Source of the DNA: Minicystis rosea
GTDB taxonomy: Bacteria; Myxococcota_A; Polyangia; Polyangiales; Polyangiaceae
Length of the DNA stretch: 64,000 bases
Direction: 5' to 3'
Assembly: GCA_001931535.1 (NCBI GenBank)
Contig: CP016211.1
Coordinates: 8,665,703-8,729,702, forward strand
Numbering within the stretch: the stretch's first letter is position 1; each line of letters begins with the position of its first letter. The notes under the pieces were generated by a model, which did not search any database, was not told where the DNA came from, and saw only the letters and a program-made list of their open reading frames with translations. The position numbers and the translations under genes were made by a program. Of this stretch, positions 14,541 to 25,725 are shown one piece after another.

Positions 14541-15893
14541 ATGCTCGGCGCGCGCCGCTTCGTCTCGCTTGCTACCGTCGCGATTCCATTATGGGCCTCC
14601 TCGGCGCACGCCCAGGAGCAGGAGCAGGCGACGCCGCAGGGGCCACCACCGTCATTGGTCGGTCCCGTGTCTGCGGAGCCTCCGCCGCCGATCACGCCCC
14701 CCTCGCTGGTCGGGCCGCTGCCCGGCCCGAGCCCGGCCGTCGAGCCGGCGACGCCCTCCACGCAGCCGGCGACACCGGCCCACGCTCCATCGCTCTTGCC
14801 GGCCGGATGGAAACCGTCATTCACGATTGGGGGCTATGTCGAGGCCGCCTACAGCTATTCGTTCGAGAAGCCGTCGAATGGCATCATCAACCAGCGCGGC
14901 TTCGACAATCGGCACAACACGTTCACCCTCCAAAACGCCGTCATCGACGCCCAAGGCAAGCTCGGCGGGCTCGCGGCGCGCATCGCCCTCCAGGTCGGGC
15001 AGACACCGGACACGTATTATCAAGCCGAGCCGTTCAAGCCCGGTACGAACGGCGGCCCCGGCGCGAGCTCGGCGGCGACGTGGCGATTCATCCAGCAGGC
15101 ATATGCCGGCTACAAATTCGGTGTCGCGCGCGGGCTCGCGGTGGAAGCGGGCATCTTCCTCTCGCCGGTCGGGCTCGAGTCCGTCCAGGCCAAGGAGGAT
15201 TGGAATCAGTCGCGCAGCACCTTGTTCTTCGCGCTCCCCTTTTATCACACCGGCGTCCGGCTCACGCTCGACGTCACCGAGCGCACGAGCTTCATGCTCA
15301 TGATCACGAACGGCGCCAACAGCGTGGCCGACAACAACGCCGGGAAGTCGGTGATCAGCCAATATCAATACAAGATCCCCGACCACCTCATTTTATCGCT
15401 GCTCTACATGGGCGGGCCCGAGCGCGACACCGGCGCATCCGAAGGACAACCCTGGCGCCATCTGCTCGATGGCTACCTCTCGGGCCAGGCCAATGATTGG
15501 CTATCGCTCGCGTTGCAATGGGATGGAGCCTTCGAGCGCAATTCGTACGGCATCTCGTACTTCGGCGGGATCGCGGGCTATGCGCGCATCCACCCGGTGT
15601 CGTGGCTCTACTTGGCGGCGCGCGGCGATTTCATGGGCGAGCACCAGGGCACGGGCCCTTATGGCACGGCCCGAGCGATGTTTGCGCCGGCGCGGTGGGT
15701 CGGATCGGGCACGTTCACAGTCGACGCGCGGCCGCACGATCACGTGTCCTTCCGCGTCGAATATCGGCATGACCAGGCCGCGGATCCCATCTACTTCCGG
15801 GGCCAGGTGCGGGGCGACGGGACGACGTCGCCCTTCATGCCCAACGCCATCGCGCAGAACACCATCACGGCGGCGGCGCTGGCCTGGTTTTGA
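14541..15893 (+). CDS. Outer-membrane beta-barrel porin
   Basis: 450 aa. A Sec signal peptide (MLGARRFVSLATVAIPLWASSAHA) is followed by a long Pro-rich spacer (to about residue 85) and then a barrel domain starting KPSFTIGGYVEAAYSYSFEKPSNG, typical of the BBP2/OmpL-type porin family; aromatic-rich alternating strands continue to a C-terminal Phe (AALAWF), the usual outer-membrane insertion signal. The periplasmic Pro spacer may span the peptidoglycan layer. ATG 14541 is chosen because the signal peptide starts there; an upstream ATG at 14505 would add 12 residues. No substrate can be inferred. Confidence 0.82.
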   Translation: MLGARRFVSLATVAIPLWASSAHAQEQEQATPQGPPPSLVGPVSAEPPPPITPPSLVGPLPGPSPAVEPATPSTQPATPAHAPSLLPAGWKPSFTIGGYVEAAYSYSFEKPSNGIINQRGFDNRHNTFTLQNAVIDAQGKLGGLAARIALQVGQTPDTYYQAEPFKPGTNGGPGASSAATWRFIQQAYAGYKFGVARGLAVEAGIFLSPVGLESVQAKEDWNQSRSTLFFALPFYHTGVRLTLDVTERTSFMLMITNGANSVADNNAGKSVISQYQYKIPDHLILSLLYMGGPERDTGASEGQPWRHLLDGYLSGQANDWLSLALQWDGAFERNSYGISYFGGIAGYARIHPVSWLYLAARGDFMGEHQGTGPYGTARAMFAPARWVGSGTFTVDARPHDHVSFRVEYRHDQAADPIYFRGQVRGDGTTSPFMPNAIAQNTITAAALAWF

Positions 15894-15910
15894 GTCGACG
15901 CGGGTGACGA

Positions 15911-15936
15911 CGGCACGGACGACAGGCTCCGTGCCG
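15911..15936. terminator. Hairpin terminator between convergent genes
   Basis: CGGCACGGA (15911-15919) pairs perfectly with TCCGTGCCG (15928-15936), loop eight bases, between the porin and the convergent secreted-protein gene. Confidence 0.7.
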
Positions 15937-15989
15937 CCGCCCAGGTGGCTTTACGATATCGAGATCGCCATCGTGACGAGCTGGGCCGC

Positions 15990-16505
15990 TCAGCGGCGCG
16001 GCTGGAAGGCGGCGTACACGTCGATCGATTCCACGCCACCTCGACGCGCGCACAACGCGTTGGCTTCGTCGTACGACTTTGGACAACTCACCTCGGCGTC
16101 GTCGCACTGGAACGTCTCTCCGCTCTTGCAGACGACGACCAGCGTAGCGCTGCACGTGCTGTTGATGTCGCCGTCGCCCGCGAGCCCCGCGAGCCCCGCG
16201 AGCGGAAGGTGCCCCGTGTAGTTGGCGACGAGCGTGCCTTTGATGGGATCGGGCGTGATGCCCACGAAGCCGCCGTGGCCCTCGCACGCGCGCTCGCCGC
16301 CGGTGCCGGAGACACAGTCGACCTGATAGGAGTTGCCGCTATCGTCGAAGTCGATGCAGGTGATGAGCGTCCCGTCCTTGCACTTGTAGACGTCGAAGCC
16401 CTTGTCGCGGACGATCGTGTACGCGAAGCCCGCCGCGGGAGCGAGGATCGCGGTGGTGAGGGCGAGAGCGGCGAGCGCGCGCGAACGCGAGATGAACGTG
16501 GTCAT
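15990..16505 (-). CDS. Secreted Cys-containing protein of unknown function (171 aa)
   Basis: ATG at 16505 has AGGAG seven bases upstream. Residues 1-28 are a clear signal peptide (TTFISRSRALAALALTTAILAPAAGFA). The mature part has paired cysteines (YKCKDGTLITC, DCVSGTGGERAC, CSATLVVVC, FQCDDAEVSC) suggesting disulfides in the periplasm or outside. No family was recognised. The promoter side contains a TGTTC palindrome (16687-16697) and faces a TetR gene on the same strand further upstream, a possible regulator. Confidence 0.75.
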   Translation of the reverse strand: MTTFISRSRALAALALTTAILAPAAGFAYTIVRDKGFDVYKCKDGTLITCIDFDDSGNSYQVDCVSGTGGERACEGHGGFVGITPDPIKGTLVANYTGHLPLAGLAGLAGDGDINSTCSATLVVVCKSGETFQCDDAEVSCPKSYDEANALCARRGGVESIDVYAAFQPRR

Positions 16506-16686
16506 GGCTTGTCTCCTTGTCGGTTCGGTGGGTCGATGGACGGATGCGCACGAGCCGACCACCGGCGGCCGGCCGCGTCGCATCGCTTGTTCCAACGGCC
16601 TTCGCCGGCCGGCCACACCTCCGCCCGCAGCCGGGCAAAGGCATCACCGCCGGCCGACATCGGCCGTCGTGACAGACCATCTAAGT

Positions 16687-16697
16687 GAACAGTGTTC
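16687..16697. promoter_or_regulatory. Palindromic candidate operator GAACAGTGTTC
   Basis: A perfect 5-1-5 palindrome in an AT-richer island between the TetR stop (16748) and the start of the secreted-protein gene (16505). Such compact dyads often bind TetR proteins. The distance to the start codon (about 185 bases) and the lack of a second copy keep this tentative. Confidence 0.35.
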
Positions 16698-16747
16698 TCA
16701 TTGATAGTGAGACCATCCGGGACGCGCAAGGAGAAAATCTCGGAGCG

Positions 16748-17416
16748 TCAGCGGAGGGAGCGGAGGACGGCCTGCCCGAGCTCGGCGATCATGTCGTCGA
16801 GCGCCCGCTTGCCGGGCTTGGTCCAGACGCCGTCGACGACCATCATCGAGAACCCGTGCACCAGGGCCCACGCGATCACCATGTGGACCTCGACGTCGGC
16901 GTCCTCTTTTCCGTAGGCGGTCAGCACGTCTTTGAGCGATCCGACGAGCAGGCGAGTCAGCCGGCGCGCCGGCGCATCGGGCCGGGCGTCGGTGCCGCCG
17001 CCTTTGGGGCCGTGTGGGCCGTACATGAGACGGAACAGGTTGGGGTGCTCGCTCGCGAAGAGGATGTAGGCGCGGCCGGTCGCCACGAGACGCGCCTCGG
17101 CGGCGCGCGTGCCCGTGAGAGCGCGCGTGGAACGCTCGCCCTCGTCCTTCATTCGATCGGCCAGCGTCTGGAAGCCGAGGTCGGCGACGGCATGGAGGAT
17201 GGCCGCCTTCGAGTCGTAATGTTTGTACGCGGCGCTCACGGCGACACCGCAGCGCGCCGCCGCGTCGCGCAGGCTGAACGCCTCCACGCCGTCCTTCTCA
17301 ATCAGCTCCAGCGCGACCCGGCTCAGCGACTCGGCGAGCTCGCCGTGGTGATACGACTGCCGAGGAGCGACCGCCGGAGCCGAATCGCGCTTCGCCGTGC
17401 GTCGTTTGCCTTCCAT
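16748..17416 (-). CDS. TetR family regulator with WHG-type C-terminal domain
   Basis: 222 aa from ATG 17416; the frame extends upstream but no fold begins earlier. After a basic tail, YHHGELAESLSRVALELIEKDG and FSLRDAAARCGVAVSAAYKHYDSKAAIL form the HTH of the subgroup with a C-terminal WHG/TetR_C_33-type ligand domain; the later FASEHPNLFRLMYGP and ARALVHG-like segments fit that domain. It is followed by the secreted-protein gene on the same strand. Target unknown. Confidence 0.85.
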   Translation of the reverse strand: MEGKRRTAKRDSAPAVAPRQSYHHGELAESLSRVALELIEKDGVEAFSLRDAAARCGVAVSAAYKHYDSKAAILHAVADLGFQTLADRMKDEGERSTRALTGTRAAEARLVATGRAYILFASEHPNLFRLMYGPHGPKGGGTDARPDAPARRLTRLLVGSLKDVLTAYGKEDADVEVHMVIAWALVHGFSMMVVDGVWTKPGKRALDDMIAELGQAVLRSLR

Positions 17417-17526
17417 GGCGCGAACCCTACGCCATCTCGGGTCGAGACGAACGTGGACGATCGCACCGGCGCCGATGAGCTCGCCCGGCGCGGGCGAGAG
17501 CGCGCTTTCCCATCCGAGACGGCGTG

Positions 17527-18708
17527 TCAGCGCGGCGGGCGCTTCGTGTCTTCGCGCGGGGGCTCCACCGATTCGCCGCGGCCGAGCCAGCCTTTGCGGA
17601 TGTAGAAGACCATCAAGCCGAAGGCGCTCGCCGCCATCAGGGCGAGGGAGAATGGATATCCATAATGCCACTTCAGCTCGGGCATGTTGAGCGGTGAGGA
17701 GGCCGGCTCGAAGTTCATGCCGTAGACACCGGCGATGAAGGTCATGGGCAAGAAGATGGTGGAGATCACGGTCAGCACCTTCATGATCTCGTTCATCCGG
17801 TTGGAGACGCCGGATAGATAGAGATCCATGAGGCCGCTCGCGATCTCGCGGAACGTCTCCACCATGTCCATCACTTGGACGACGTGATCGTAGGTGTCGC
17901 GGAGGAAGACGCGCGTCTCCGTGGTCACGTGCGGCGAGCCGTCGCGGAGCAGCGCGTTCACCAGATCGCGCTGCGGCCAGACGGCGCGGCGCAGGGTGAG
18001 GAGCTCGCGCTTCACCGCGTGGATGCGCGCGGACATGCCGCGCGGGGCGGCGGCGGCCTCGAGCTCGAGCTCGTCGAGCTGCTCGCCCACGGCCTCGAGC
18101 ACGGGATAGAAGCCGTCGATGGCCGCGTCGATGAGGGCATAAGCGAGGTGGTCGGCGCCGTGCGCGTGGATGCCGCCGCGATCCTTGCGCAGGCTCTCGC
18201 GCACCGTGGCGAGCACGTCGCGCGTCGGCTCTTGGCGCACGGTGAGCACGTAGCCTTTGCCGAAGAGGATGCCGACCTGCTCGGACATGACGATGCCATC
18301 CTCACGCAGACAGACGGTCTTCGTGATCACGAGCTGCTGCTCGGGATAGGCATCCGTCTTGGGGCGCTGGGGGACGTTGACCACGTCCTCCAGCGCCAGC
18401 GGGTGGATGCGGAAGATCTGGCCCATCCGCTCGAGCGTGGCGCGATCGTTGAGGCCGCGGACGTCGATCCACGAGATGGAGGGAGTGTCGTCCTCCAGAT
18501 AGGGAATCACCTCCTCGATGGAGTCGAGCTCCTTCTCGACGACCACGCGGTTGGCGCAGTAGTCCATGAGGAAGATGCGCGACCGCGCGCCGGGCTCGAC
18601 GACGAGCGTGCCCGGCGGCGCGCCGGGGGCCGGCTCGCGGTGGAAGTGCGTGTAGCTCCGCGAGAGCTGGCCCCGGCGTGAGGACGGCGGCGCATCGTCG
18701 TGCGCCAC
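17527..18708 (-). CDS. corA: CorA family magnesium/cobalt transporter
   Basis: 393 aa. The large N-terminal cytoplasmic domain includes WIDVRGLND and PLALEDVVNVPQRPKTDAY, both CorA hallmarks; two C-terminal membrane helices (about 303-326 and 350-371) flank the selectivity motif GMN at 330-332 (GVYGMNF). The tail is basic and Pro-rich. The start is GTG. The gene begins one base after the purL stop, so purL and corA probably share a transcript. Selectivity between Mg2+, Co2+ and other divalents is not readable from sequence. Confidence 0.93.
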   Translation of the reverse strand: MAHDDAPPSSRRGQLSRSYTHFHREPAPGAPPGTLVVEPGARSRIFLMDYCANRVVVEKELDSIEEVIPYLEDDTPSISWIDVRGLNDRATLERMGQIFRIHPLALEDVVNVPQRPKTDAYPEQQLVITKTVCLREDGIVMSEQVGILFGKGYVLTVRQEPTRDVLATVRESLRKDRGGIHAHGADHLAYALIDAAIDGFYPVLEAVGEQLDELELEAAAAPRGMSARIHAVKRELLTLRRAVWPQRDLVNALLRDGSPHVTTETRVFLRDTYDHVVQVMDMVETFREIASGLMDLYLSGVSNRMNEIMKVLTVISTIFLPMTFIAGVYGMNFEPASSPLNMPELKWHYGYPFSLALMAASAFGLMVFYIRKGWLGRGESVEPPREDTKRPPR

Positions 18709-18709
18709 G

Positions 18710-21040
<2,331 letters not shown>

Positions 21041-21123
21041 CGAGCGGCGTGGTAGCGCAGCGCCGCGGCGAGGGAAACCCGGTCGCGCGCTCGGCCGGCG
21101 CGGCCCTGGGTTACGCTGCCCGC

Positions 21124-21909
21124 ATGATGATCCCGGACGACCGCACCCTCGACCTCGCCCGCCGCCTGGCCGACGCCTCCGGAGCCGTGATTCGCCGCTA
21201 TTTTCGCACCGGGCTCGACGCCGAGGACAAGGCCGATCAGAGCCCCGTGACCATCGCCGATCGCGAGGCCGAGTCAGCCATCCGCCAAATCCTCGCGGTC
21301 GAAGCGCCCGACCACGGAGTCATCGGTGAAGAGCACGGCCGCGACCATGCGGACGCCGAGCTCGTCTGGGTGCTCGACCCCATCGACGGCACCAAAGCCT
21401 TCCTCACCGGAAAGCCCTTGTTCGGCACGCTGATCGCGCTGCTCCATCGCGGGCAGCCGGTGCTCGGGATCATCGATCAACCGGTCCTCGGCGATCGCTG
21501 GATCGGCGCCGCCGGCCGCCCGACCACATTCAATGGGAAGCCCGCGCGCGTGCGCGATTGCCCCGCCCTCTCCCGCGCGCGCCTCTCCACGACGGGGCCG
21601 CAATACTTCGCCGATCCCCATCGCCGCGCCTTCGATCGCGTGGCCGCGCGGGCCAAGCTGCTCTCGTACGGCGGCGATTGCTATCAATATGGATTGGTCG
21701 CGAGCGGCAGTATCGACGTGGTGATCGAGGATGGCCTGAAGCTCCATGATTTCGCGGCACTCGTGCCTGTCATCGAAGGCGCGGGCGGCCTCATGACGGA
21801 CTGGCGAGGCCGCCCGCTCGATGCGACGAGCGCCGGCGACGTGGTGGCCGCCGGCGATGCGCGCATCCACACCGAGGTGCTGGCCGTGCTCGGTGAAGGT
21901 GCCGAGTAG
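21124..21909 (+). CDS. hisN: Histidinol-phosphatase, inositol-monophosphatase type (HisN-like)
   Basis: 261 aa. Lithium-sensitive phosphatase fold: metal ligands in IGEEHG (E69/E70) and WVLDPIDGTKAF (D85, D88), and the late motif LHDFAALVPVIEGAGG. SPVTIADREAESAIRQI and FLTGKPLFGTLIALLHRGQPVLGIIDQP favour the HisN branch over inositol-phosphatase SuhB. HisN removes phosphate from histidinol phosphate in the penultimate-stage reaction of histidine synthesis. ATG 21124 is the start; divergent from purL with an 83-base gap. Confidence 0.85.
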   Translation: MMIPDDRTLDLARRLADASGAVIRRYFRTGLDAEDKADQSPVTIADREAESAIRQILAVEAPDHGVIGEEHGRDHADAELVWVLDPIDGTKAFLTGKPLFGTLIALLHRGQPVLGIIDQPVLGDRWIGAAGRPTTFNGKPARVRDCPALSRARLSTTGPQYFADPHRRAFDRVAARAKLLSYGGDCYQYGLVASGSIDVVIEDGLKLHDFAALVPVIEGAGGLMTDWRGRPLDATSAGDVVAAGDARIHTEVLAVLGEGAE

Positions 21910-21981
21910 CGCTGAAGAAACCACCCTTCCGGGAATATCACCGCGCTCGACACGTTTTCGTCACCCGACTAGGAGGGCGTC

Positions 21982-22968
21982 ATGCGCACGGTTCCAGTTC
22001 ATCCGCTCCGTCTCGGCGCGATCGCGTGTCTCGCGCTCGCAGCCTGCGAGCGCTCGGAGCCGGCCGCCGGCACGACGGGCAGCGCGGTCTCCCTGGCGCC
22101 GCAGCCGAGCGCGGTGAGCCCCGCGGCGACCACGACGCCGACCGCGAGCGCGGAGCCCACGAGCAGCGCGGCCTCGACGGCGTTGCCGTCGGCCGATCCA
22201 CCGACCGTGCACACCGCCGCGGCGTCTGCCTCCGTCGCCGCATCGAAGGACGCCGGCTCTCCGCAAGACGCCGGCGCGAAGCCCTCCAAGGTCACCACGA
22301 GCGCGAAGCCGGACGCCGGTGCGAGCGACGCAGGCGCCGTCGCGGCGAGCGATGCGGGCGCAACCGCGGTGAGCCCAGCGCTTGCCATCGCGCAGCAGGT
22401 CGACGCCATCTTCGCCACGAAGAAGACGTTCGTCGCCAAGTTCGAGCAGCAATACACGCTCAAGGCCACGGGCGCGATCAAGAACTCGAGCGGCACGGTC
22501 TCGATCGAGCGGCCGAGCAAGATCTCCTTTCGCTACGCCCCGCCCAACGACAATCGCATCGTCTCGGACGGCACCACTATCAAGGTGTACATGGCCGACG
22601 AGAAGCAGATGATGGAGATGCCCGCGCAGCAGACGGCCTATCCGGGCGCGCTCTCCTTCATGCTGGGGAGCGGGATCGCGAAGTCGTTCGATTTCGCCAT
22701 CAATCCCCGCGCCAAGTGGAGCGGCGTGGTTCTCGACGGCAAGCCGCTCACACCGAACCCCAGCTACGAGCTGGCGATGTTCTACATCGATCAAACGCTC
22801 CTCGGCGCCAAGGACCCCAATGCCATGAAGCGCGTCCTCGTCGTCGACGCCCAAGGCAACAAGAACCGATTCGATTTCGAGAGCATCACCCAACCGGCCA
22901 CCATCGATCCGGCCGAGTTCACCTTCACCCCGCCTCCGGGGACGGACATCAAGCGTCAGGGCCCGTAG
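21982..22968 (+). CDS. lolA: LolA-family outer-membrane lipoprotein carrier, itself a lipoprotein
   Basis: 328 aa. GGAGG lies just ahead of ATG 21982. The signal peptide ends LALAAC (C22), a lipobox, so this LolA would be lipid-anchored, unlike classical soluble periplasmic LolA. Residues 23-130 are a low-complexity Ala/Ser/Thr/Pro linker with several DAG repeats (SPQDAG, PDAGASDAGA, ASDAGA). The LolA domain follows (AQQVDAIFATKKTFVAKFEQQY ... GTVSIERPSKISFRY ... FTPPPGTDIKRQGP). The stop codon overlaps the next start (TAGTG), coupling it to the RluA-methyltransferase gene. Confidence 0.82.
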   Translation: MRTVPVHPLRLGAIACLALAACERSEPAAGTTGSAVSLAPQPSAVSPAATTTPTASAEPTSSAASTALPSADPPTVHTAAASASVAASKDAGSPQDAGAKPSKVTTSAKPDAGASDAGAVAASDAGATAVSPALAIAQQVDAIFATKKTFVAKFEQQYTLKATGAIKNSSGTVSIERPSKISFRYAPPNDNRIVSDGTTIKVYMADEKQMMEMPAQQTAYPGALSFMLGSGIAKSFDFAINPRAKWSGVVLDGKPLTPNPSYELAMFYIDQTLLGAKDPNAMKRVLVVDAQGNKNRFDFESITQPATIDPAEFTFTPPPGTDIKRQGP

Positions 22969-24749
22969 TGTCGATTCGTGATCTGTTCCCCGCCTGGCAA
23001 AAGGCCTGGATCCTCTTCGAGGACGCGGACCTCGTGGCCGTCGACAAACCCTGCTTCGTCTCGACCCACGCGCCCGACGAAGGCCGAGAGGACGACGCCC
23101 ACAGCCGCCTGACTCGATATCTGCGCGAGCGCGGGGAGAAGAATCCCTATCTCGGGATTCACCAGCGCCTCGATCGGGACACCTCCGGTGTGCTCGTGTT
23201 CACCCGCCGCAAGGAGGCCAATCGCTCCATGGCGGAGCAGTTCGAGGGCCGGAAGGTGAAGAAGACCTACGTGGCCGCCGTGAGCGGGCTGCGCGGGCCG
23301 GATCGCGGCGTCCTCAAGCACAAGCTCGTGGCGAGCCGCGACGGGGCCATGCGGGCGCTGCCGGCCAATGCGCGCGACGGGCAGGAGGCCATCACACGCT
23401 ATCAGGTGATCTCGCGGCGCGGGGATCGAGCGCTCCTCTCGCTGCAACCGGAGACGGGACGCACCCACCAGATTCGCGTGCAGCTCGCGGCCATCGGAGC
23501 GCCCATCGCCGGAGACCCGATGTACGGCGGCGCGCCCGCGACACGCCTCCTCTTGCACGCGACGCGGCTCGAGCTGCGCCATCCGACGAGCGGCAAACCA
23601 CTCTCGATCCAATCCACGCCGCCTTCGTCCTTCGAGCGTTGGGTGGCCGGAGAAGCCGACGCGCTGCCCACGCAGGCCCCAACGATTGAGGCGCTGCTGC
23701 GACAAGCCGCCGACCGCCGCTACGGCATCGCGCACCTCCAAGACACGACCGCCTTCCGCTTGGCCAACGGCGCGGGGGACGCGCTTCCGGGCGTCGACGT
23801 GGACGTGTACGGCGATCACCTCGTGGTCGCGCTCTCCGGCGACGAGGCCGTGGCGGCGCGCGAAGCGGTGCTCGATGCGGTGTTCGCGCTGGGCCCGGCC
23901 GGCGTCTACGTGAAGGTGCGGCCCAAGCACGCGAGCGTGATCGTCGATGCGCGCCGCGAGGATTTCGCCCCGCGCGAGCCCGTGCGCGGCACCGCAGCGC
24001 CCGACGTGTTCACGGTGCAAGAGCTCGGCTTGCCGTTTCGTGTGCGCCTCGGCGATGGCCTCTCGACGGGCGTGTTCCTCGATCAGCGGGAGAACCGCCG
24101 CCGCGTGCGCCTCGCCGCGCCGGGCACGCGCGTGCTCAACCTCTTCGCGTACACGGGGCCTTTCACGGTGGCCGCCGTCGCGGGCGGCGCGCGCTCGTCG
24201 GTCACGGTGGACGTGTCCGCCGGCATCTGCGCGTGGGCGCGGCAAAACCTGGATGCGCTCGGCGCGGATCCGTCGCGCCACGAGATCATCGAAGCCGACG
24301 TGCTGCCTTGGCTCACGCGGCTCGCGCCCAAGATCGAGCCGTTCGATCTCGCCGTCCTCGATCCGCCGAGCTTCGCCACCACCAAGCAGAGCCGCTTCAG
24401 CGCGGGCAGCGATTACCGCGAGGTGGCCGCGCTGGTGCTGCGCGTGCTCGCGCCGGGCGGCCGGCTGCTCGCCTGCACGAACCATCGTGGTATCCCGCGC
24501 GCCAAGCTGCGTCGCTTTCTCCACGAAGCGGCGCGTGACGCGGGCCGTGAGGTCGTGCAAATGAAGGACTTGCCCGATCCCGAAGACTACCCGCCCGCTC
24601 CCGGGCACGAGCCGCATCTGAAGAGCGTGCTCGTCACGCTCGCCGATCGCGCCGGCCGCGCCCCAAGGTTCCATGAGCACCGCCAAGAAGCTCCTCTTCA
24701 CCATTCCCTCGTACGAATACATGCGGCCCCGCTTCCTCGCGGCGGGTGA
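22968..24749 (+). CDS. RluA-type pseudouridine synthase fused to RlmI/K-like methyltransferase
   Basis: 593 aa from GTG 22968. Residues 1-230 are an RluA-family synthase with the catalytic Asp D69 in HQRLDRDTSG and the GRTHQIRVQLAAIGAPIAGDP block. Residues 240-570 are a class I SAM methyltransferase of the COG1092 type: GVFLDQRENRRRV, motif I LNLFAYTGPFTVAA (about 389) and motif IV LDPPSFA (about 465), then LACTNHRG and LKSVLVTL. Both activities modify RNA, so one chain may pseudouridylate and methylate rRNA. The last 77 bases overlap the prs start in another frame; the final residues after SVLVTLADR look like overlap tail rather than domain. Confidence 0.85.
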   Translation: MSIRDLFPAWQKAWILFEDADLVAVDKPCFVSTHAPDEGREDDAHSRLTRYLRERGEKNPYLGIHQRLDRDTSGVLVFTRRKEANRSMAEQFEGRKVKKTYVAAVSGLRGPDRGVLKHKLVASRDGAMRALPANARDGQEAITRYQVISRRGDRALLSLQPETGRTHQIRVQLAAIGAPIAGDPMYGGAPATRLLLHATRLELRHPTSGKPLSIQSTPPSSFERWVAGEADALPTQAPTIEALLRQAADRRYGIAHLQDTTAFRLANGAGDALPGVDVDVYGDHLVVALSGDEAVAAREAVLDAVFALGPAGVYVKVRPKHASVIVDARREDFAPREPVRGTAAPDVFTVQELGLPFRVRLGDGLSTGVFLDQRENRRRVRLAAPGTRVLNLFAYTGPFTVAAVAGGARSSVTVDVSAGICAWARQNLDALGADPSRHEIIEADVLPWLTRLAPKIEPFDLAVLDPPSFATTKQSRFSAGSDYREVAALVLRVLAPGGRLLACTNHRGIPRAKLRRFLHEAARDAGREVVQMKDLPDPEDYPPAPGHEPHLKSVLVTLADRAGRAPRFHEHRQEAPLHHSLVRIHAAPLPRGG

Positions 24750-25602
24750 TTTCGAGGTCGGCGAGATCGAGCGCAAGAGCTTCCCCGACGGCGAGCGCTA
24801 CATGCGCCTCGCCGCCGACAGTTGGGGCCGCGACGTGGTGCTCCTGGGCGGCACGCCCACGGACATGGACACGCTCGACGTCTACGACCTCGGATATGCC
24901 ATCTCCCGCGCCGGCGCCCACTCGCTCGCTTTGGTGATGCCTTATTTCGGATACGCCACCATGGAGCGCGCCGTGCGCCCCGGCGAAGTGGTGACCGCCA
25001 AGACGCGCGCTCACCTGATCTCCACCATCCCCGCCTGCGACGGCGGCATGCGCGTGTTCCTCTTCGATCTGCACACCGATGGTATCGAGTTCTATTTCGA
25101 CGACAGCCACATCACCCATCATCTCTATGGCGCGTCGCTGATCACGGCGTCCGTCCGCCGCCTCATGGGCGACCGTCCCTTCGTGCTCGGGGCGACCGAC
25201 GCCGGCCGTGCCAAATGGGTGCAGAGCCTGGCGCGCTCGCTCGGCGTGGAGCCGGCGTTCGTCTACAAGAGCCGTGATTCGGTGACGGGCAAGCTGGAGA
25301 TGACGGGCATCAACGCCGACGTGAAGGGCCGCGAAGTGGTGGTCTACGACGACATGATCCGCACCGGATCATCCCTCCTCCAAGCCGGCCGCGCCTACCT
25401 CGCCGCGGGCGCCACCGCCGTCCACGCCATCGCCAGCCACCTGGTTTTGCCGCCTGGATCGCTCGACAAGCTGCGGAGCGCCGGCGTGTTCCAAAACATC
25501 CTCGGCACCGACTCCCACCCTGGAAGCCAACAGCTCGACGACGTGCCCAACGCCGTCACGAGCGTGGCCGAGATGATGGTGAAGGCGATCGAGAGGAGTT
25601 GA
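24673..25602 (+). CDS. prs: Ribose-phosphate pyrophosphokinase (PRPP synthetase)
   Basis: 309 aa, close to the family's 310-320. ATG 24673 gives the expected N-terminus KLLFTIPSYEYM and the early block ERKSFPDGERYMRL. The PRPP-binding loop VVVYDDMIRTGSSLLQA and the MPYFGYATMERAV region are intact. It makes PRPP from ribose 5-phosphate and ATP for purine, pyrimidine, His and Trp synthesis. The sequence is more divergent than typical class I enzymes (no RQD(R/K) block was seen where ...FGYATMER occurs), so it may be a second, specialised paralogue. Confidence 0.82.
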   Translation: MSTAKKLLFTIPSYEYMRPRFLAAGDFEVGEIERKSFPDGERYMRLAADSWGRDVVLLGGTPTDMDTLDVYDLGYAISRAGAHSLALVMPYFGYATMERAVRPGEVVTAKTRAHLISTIPACDGGMRVFLFDLHTDGIEFYFDDSHITHHLYGASLITASVRRLMGDRPFVLGATDAGRAKWVQSLARSLGVEPAFVYKSRDSVTGKLEMTGINADVKGREVVVYDDMIRTGSSLLQAGRAYLAAGATAVHAIASHLVLPPGSLDKLRSAGVFQNILGTDSHPGSQQLDDVPNAVTSVAEMMVKAIERS

Positions 25603-25686
25603 GCCTCTACGTCACGGGCCCGTGATCCGCAATGGGATGACGGGCCCGAACAGGCATTTTCACGACAGCACGCAAGCGACGTATCA

Positions 25687-25714
25687 GGAGGCTCGGCCTT
25701 TCGACCGAGCCTCC
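25687..25714. terminator. Bidirectional hairpin terminator
   Basis: GGAGGCTCGG (25687-25696) pairs perfectly with CCGAGCCTCC (25705-25714) around an eight-base loop, between convergent prs and the lysozyme-like gene. A 12-base palindrome CACGGGCCCGTG lies upstream near 25613. Confidence 0.75.
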
Positions 25715-25725
25715 GACGAGCACGC

